Part shown: positions 6,207-7,365 of the stretch, piece by piece
How positions within the stretch are numbered: position 1 is the stretch's first letter
Layout: the number at the start of each line of letters is the position of its first letter
Source: Planctomycetaceae bacterium
Lineage (GTDB): Bacteria > Planctomycetota > Planctomycetia > Pirellulales > UBA1268
Reading direction: 5' to 3'
NCBI GenBank assembly: GCA_002694955.1
Contig: NZNR01000089.1
Coordinates: 1-7,365 of the forward strand
Length of the DNA stretch: 7,365 nt
Notes under the pieces: model-generated
Seen by the model: the letters and a program-made list of their open reading frames with translations, nothing else
The model's database searches: none
Told to the model about the DNA's origin: nothing
Translations under genes and position numbers: made by a program

Positions 6207-6836
6207 ATGTCACCTAGTCAGCCAATAGCGACTCCTCAATCTATTATCCCTGATTCAGGTAGCCCTCCAACGCAGAGTGCATGGCAGTCTGCGTTTAGCA
6301 AGGCTCTTCCCTACGAAGCATTTCTAAAAAATCACGCCACCCTCGAGCAACAGGAAAAATGGGAAGCCTCTCGCTCACAAATATCTCTTTCCGACGAGCA
6401 TAAAAGAGTGCTCAAAGACTTTGTCAGGAAAATGCCGGTTATGGTTTTGGCCGGAGCATGGTGCGGTGATTGCGTGAGCCAGTGTCCGATATTTTGGCAC
6501 TTCGCGGAAATCACTTCGTGTATTGACCTGCGATTTTTAGATCGTGACTCACAGCCAGAAATTGCTGCTCATCTGACTGTTTGTGGGGGACAGAGAGTAC
6601 CTGTTGCACTGTTTTTGAGTGAAGACTTTTTTCCGATTGTCATGCACGGTGACCGAACTCTTTCAGCATATCGAATAGCAATGGCTCAGCACGTAGGGCT
6701 GAGTTGTTCAACAGGAATAGTTTCTGCAGGTGATGAAACCCTCCAAGCAGTTATCAGCGACTGGCTTGACGTGTTTGAGCGAGTTCAACTTATTCTCAGG
6801 TTGTCTGGTCGTTTACGAAAACTTCATGGTGATTGA
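6207..6836 (+). CDS. Thioredoxin-fold protein with CGDC active site
   Basis: This 209-aa protein (212 if ATG 6198 is used) has an N-terminal, mostly polar and helical region (1-75), then a thioredoxin-like core. The core starts with a hydrophobic strand, VMVLAGAWCGDC (78-89), carrying the CxxC pair Cys86-Gly-Asp-Cys89. It continues through the strand DLRFLDRD (107-114) and the RVPVALF segment, whose Pro132 is the expected cis-proline next to the active site. WCGDC is typical of the cytosolic thioredoxin-like group classed with Thioredoxin_9, rather than of classical WCGPC thioredoxins. No signal peptide is apparent, so a cytosolic thiol-disulphide or redox role is inferred. The C-terminal ~45 residues (VISDWLDVFERVQLIL and a basic RLSGRLRKLHGD tail) look helical. 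It is followed after 29 nt by a small membrane-anchored protein gene, suggesting co-transcription. Confidence 0.82.
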   Translation: MSPSQPIATPQSIIPDSGSPPTQSAWQSAFSKALPYEAFLKNHATLEQQEKWEASRSQISLSDEHKRVLKDFVRKMPVMVLAGAWCGDCVSQCPIFWHFAEITSCIDLRFLDRDSQPEIAAHLTVCGGQRVPVALFLSEDFFPIVMHGDRTLSAYRIAMAQHVGLSCSTGIVSAGDETLQAVISDWLDVFERVQLILRLSGRLRKLHGD

Positions 6837-6856
6837 GATATGTACATTTGAAAACA

Positions 6857-6861
6857 GAGGA
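6857..6861 (+). promoter_or_regulatory. Ribosome binding site for the membrane-anchored small protein
   Basis: GAGGA sits 4 nt before ATG 6866. It supports this start over the in-frame TTG at 6833, which overlaps the last codons and stop of the thioredoxin-fold gene. Confidence 0.55.
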
Positions 6862-6865
6862 AATC

Positions 6866-7207
6866 ATGACGAGCCGTGAACGTTGGACAGTGTACCCGCT
6901 TCTCTTCCTTGCAATCGGATTAGCGATGCGTCCGGGTGAAGATACCCGCCTGGAAATACAAACAGATGTGCTTTCCTCATCTATTGTCCGATGCCGTGAG
7001 ATTCTTGTCGAAGCTAACGACGGAACCGTATTGCTGCATATGGGGCGGGTTGTAGATGGTGGTGGTGGACGTATAGAGGTGAAGGATGCATCTGGTGAAA
7101 ATACTGTGGCGATCGGGACGCGGCCAGATGAGGAGCAGGGAAGAATTGAGTTCTTTGATACAGAAGGCCGTCTTCAAACTGTTCTTGACGGAATTGATCA
7201 AGAATGA
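6866..7207 (+). CDS. Small membrane-anchored protein of unknown function, planctomycete-type
   Basis: This is a 113-aa protein from the RBS-supported ATG. It opens with MTSRERW and a hydrophobic segment YPLLFLAIGLAM (10-21), which is short but fits an N-terminal membrane anchor with the basic end inside. The rest would be exposed outside the membrane. It is made of repeating short beta-like stretches ending in Gly or Asp turns: ILVEANDGTVLLHMGRV, GRIEVKDASGENTVAIG and GRIEFFDTEGRLQTVL. This suggests a small beta-sheet or beta-solenoid-like domain. No catalytic motif is seen. I recall similar proteins with the SRERW N-terminus as common in planctomycetes, without known function. It starts 29 nt after the thioredoxin-fold gene and is probably co-transcribed. 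It is convergent with the tRNA gene. Confidence 0.72.
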   Translation: MTSRERWTVYPLLFLAIGLAMRPGEDTRLEIQTDVLSSSIVRCREILVEANDGTVLLHMGRVVDGGGGRIEVKDASGENTVAIGTRPDEEQGRIEFFDTEGRLQTVLDGIDQE

Positions 7208-7239
7208 GTGTTTACTGAACAGTTTCGTCTGAGCGCGAT

Positions 7240-7275
7240 AAAAGCCAACTCAGTTCAACTGTTTGTTGAGGTTGC
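7240..7275 (-). terminator. Likely terminator after the tRNA gene
   Basis: On the minus strand, 14 nt after the tRNA 3' end, GCAA-CTCA pairs with TGAG-TTG-C (7275-7244). An inner CAA/TTG pair and small bulges complete the hairpin, which is followed by TTTT (7243-7240). Stem quality is moderate. Its position directly downstream of the tRNA gene supports the call. Confidence 0.4.
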
Positions 7276-7289
7276 TGAATGCAAACCAG

Positions 7290-7363
<74 letters not shown>

Positions 7364-7365
7364 AT

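Overview
The window looks like a chromosomal segment from a bacterium of the Planctomycetes group with a moderate GC content. This is an inference. It rests on the mix of protein families: a Gfo/Idh/MocA oxidoreductase paired with a sugar phosphate isomerase-like TIM barrel, a CinA-like/nucleotidyltransferase fusion, a CGDC thioredoxin-fold protein, and a 113-residue membrane-anchored protein of a type I associate with planctomycetes. No insertion sequence, phage gene, CRISPR array or integration site was seen.

Layout from left to right. Positions 180-2116 (minus strand) hold a two-gene unit, a Gfo/Idh/MocA dehydrogenase (GTG start, strong RBS) followed 35 nt later by a TIM-barrel isomerase/epimerase, probably acting on one carbohydrate or polyol. 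A 337-nt divergent spacer (2117-2453) contains a perfect AT-rich palindrome. Positions 2454-3692 (plus) encode a 412-aa fusion of a CinA/PncC-like domain to an HxGH nucleotidyltransferase. It is plausibly a pyridine-nucleotide enzyme and resembles a plant protein family. Its 3' end overlaps by 50 bp the convergent gene at 3643-5394 (minus), a pyruvate/indolepyruvate decarboxylase-family ThDP enzyme with its catalytic residues intact. Upstream of that lies a small two-helix membrane protein (5460-5723, minus).

The most unusual stretch is 5724-6206. No convincing protein is encoded there. On the minus strand it carries a 20-bp GC-rich stem followed by six U residues, a strong intrinsic terminator at 5862-5925. 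Just 5' of it is an array of complementary segments (5939-6051) that can fold in at least two mutually exclusive ways. I interpret it as an unassigned structured RNA, either a free small RNA or a leader attenuator for the membrane protein and decarboxylase genes. I could not match it to a known class by eye.

To the right, a thioredoxin-fold protein (6207-6836, plus) and a membrane-anchored small protein (6866-7207, plus) probably form an operon. The window closes with a complete tRNA-Arg(UCG) gene on the minus strand (7290-7363) without an encoded CCA, followed by a likely terminator hairpin.
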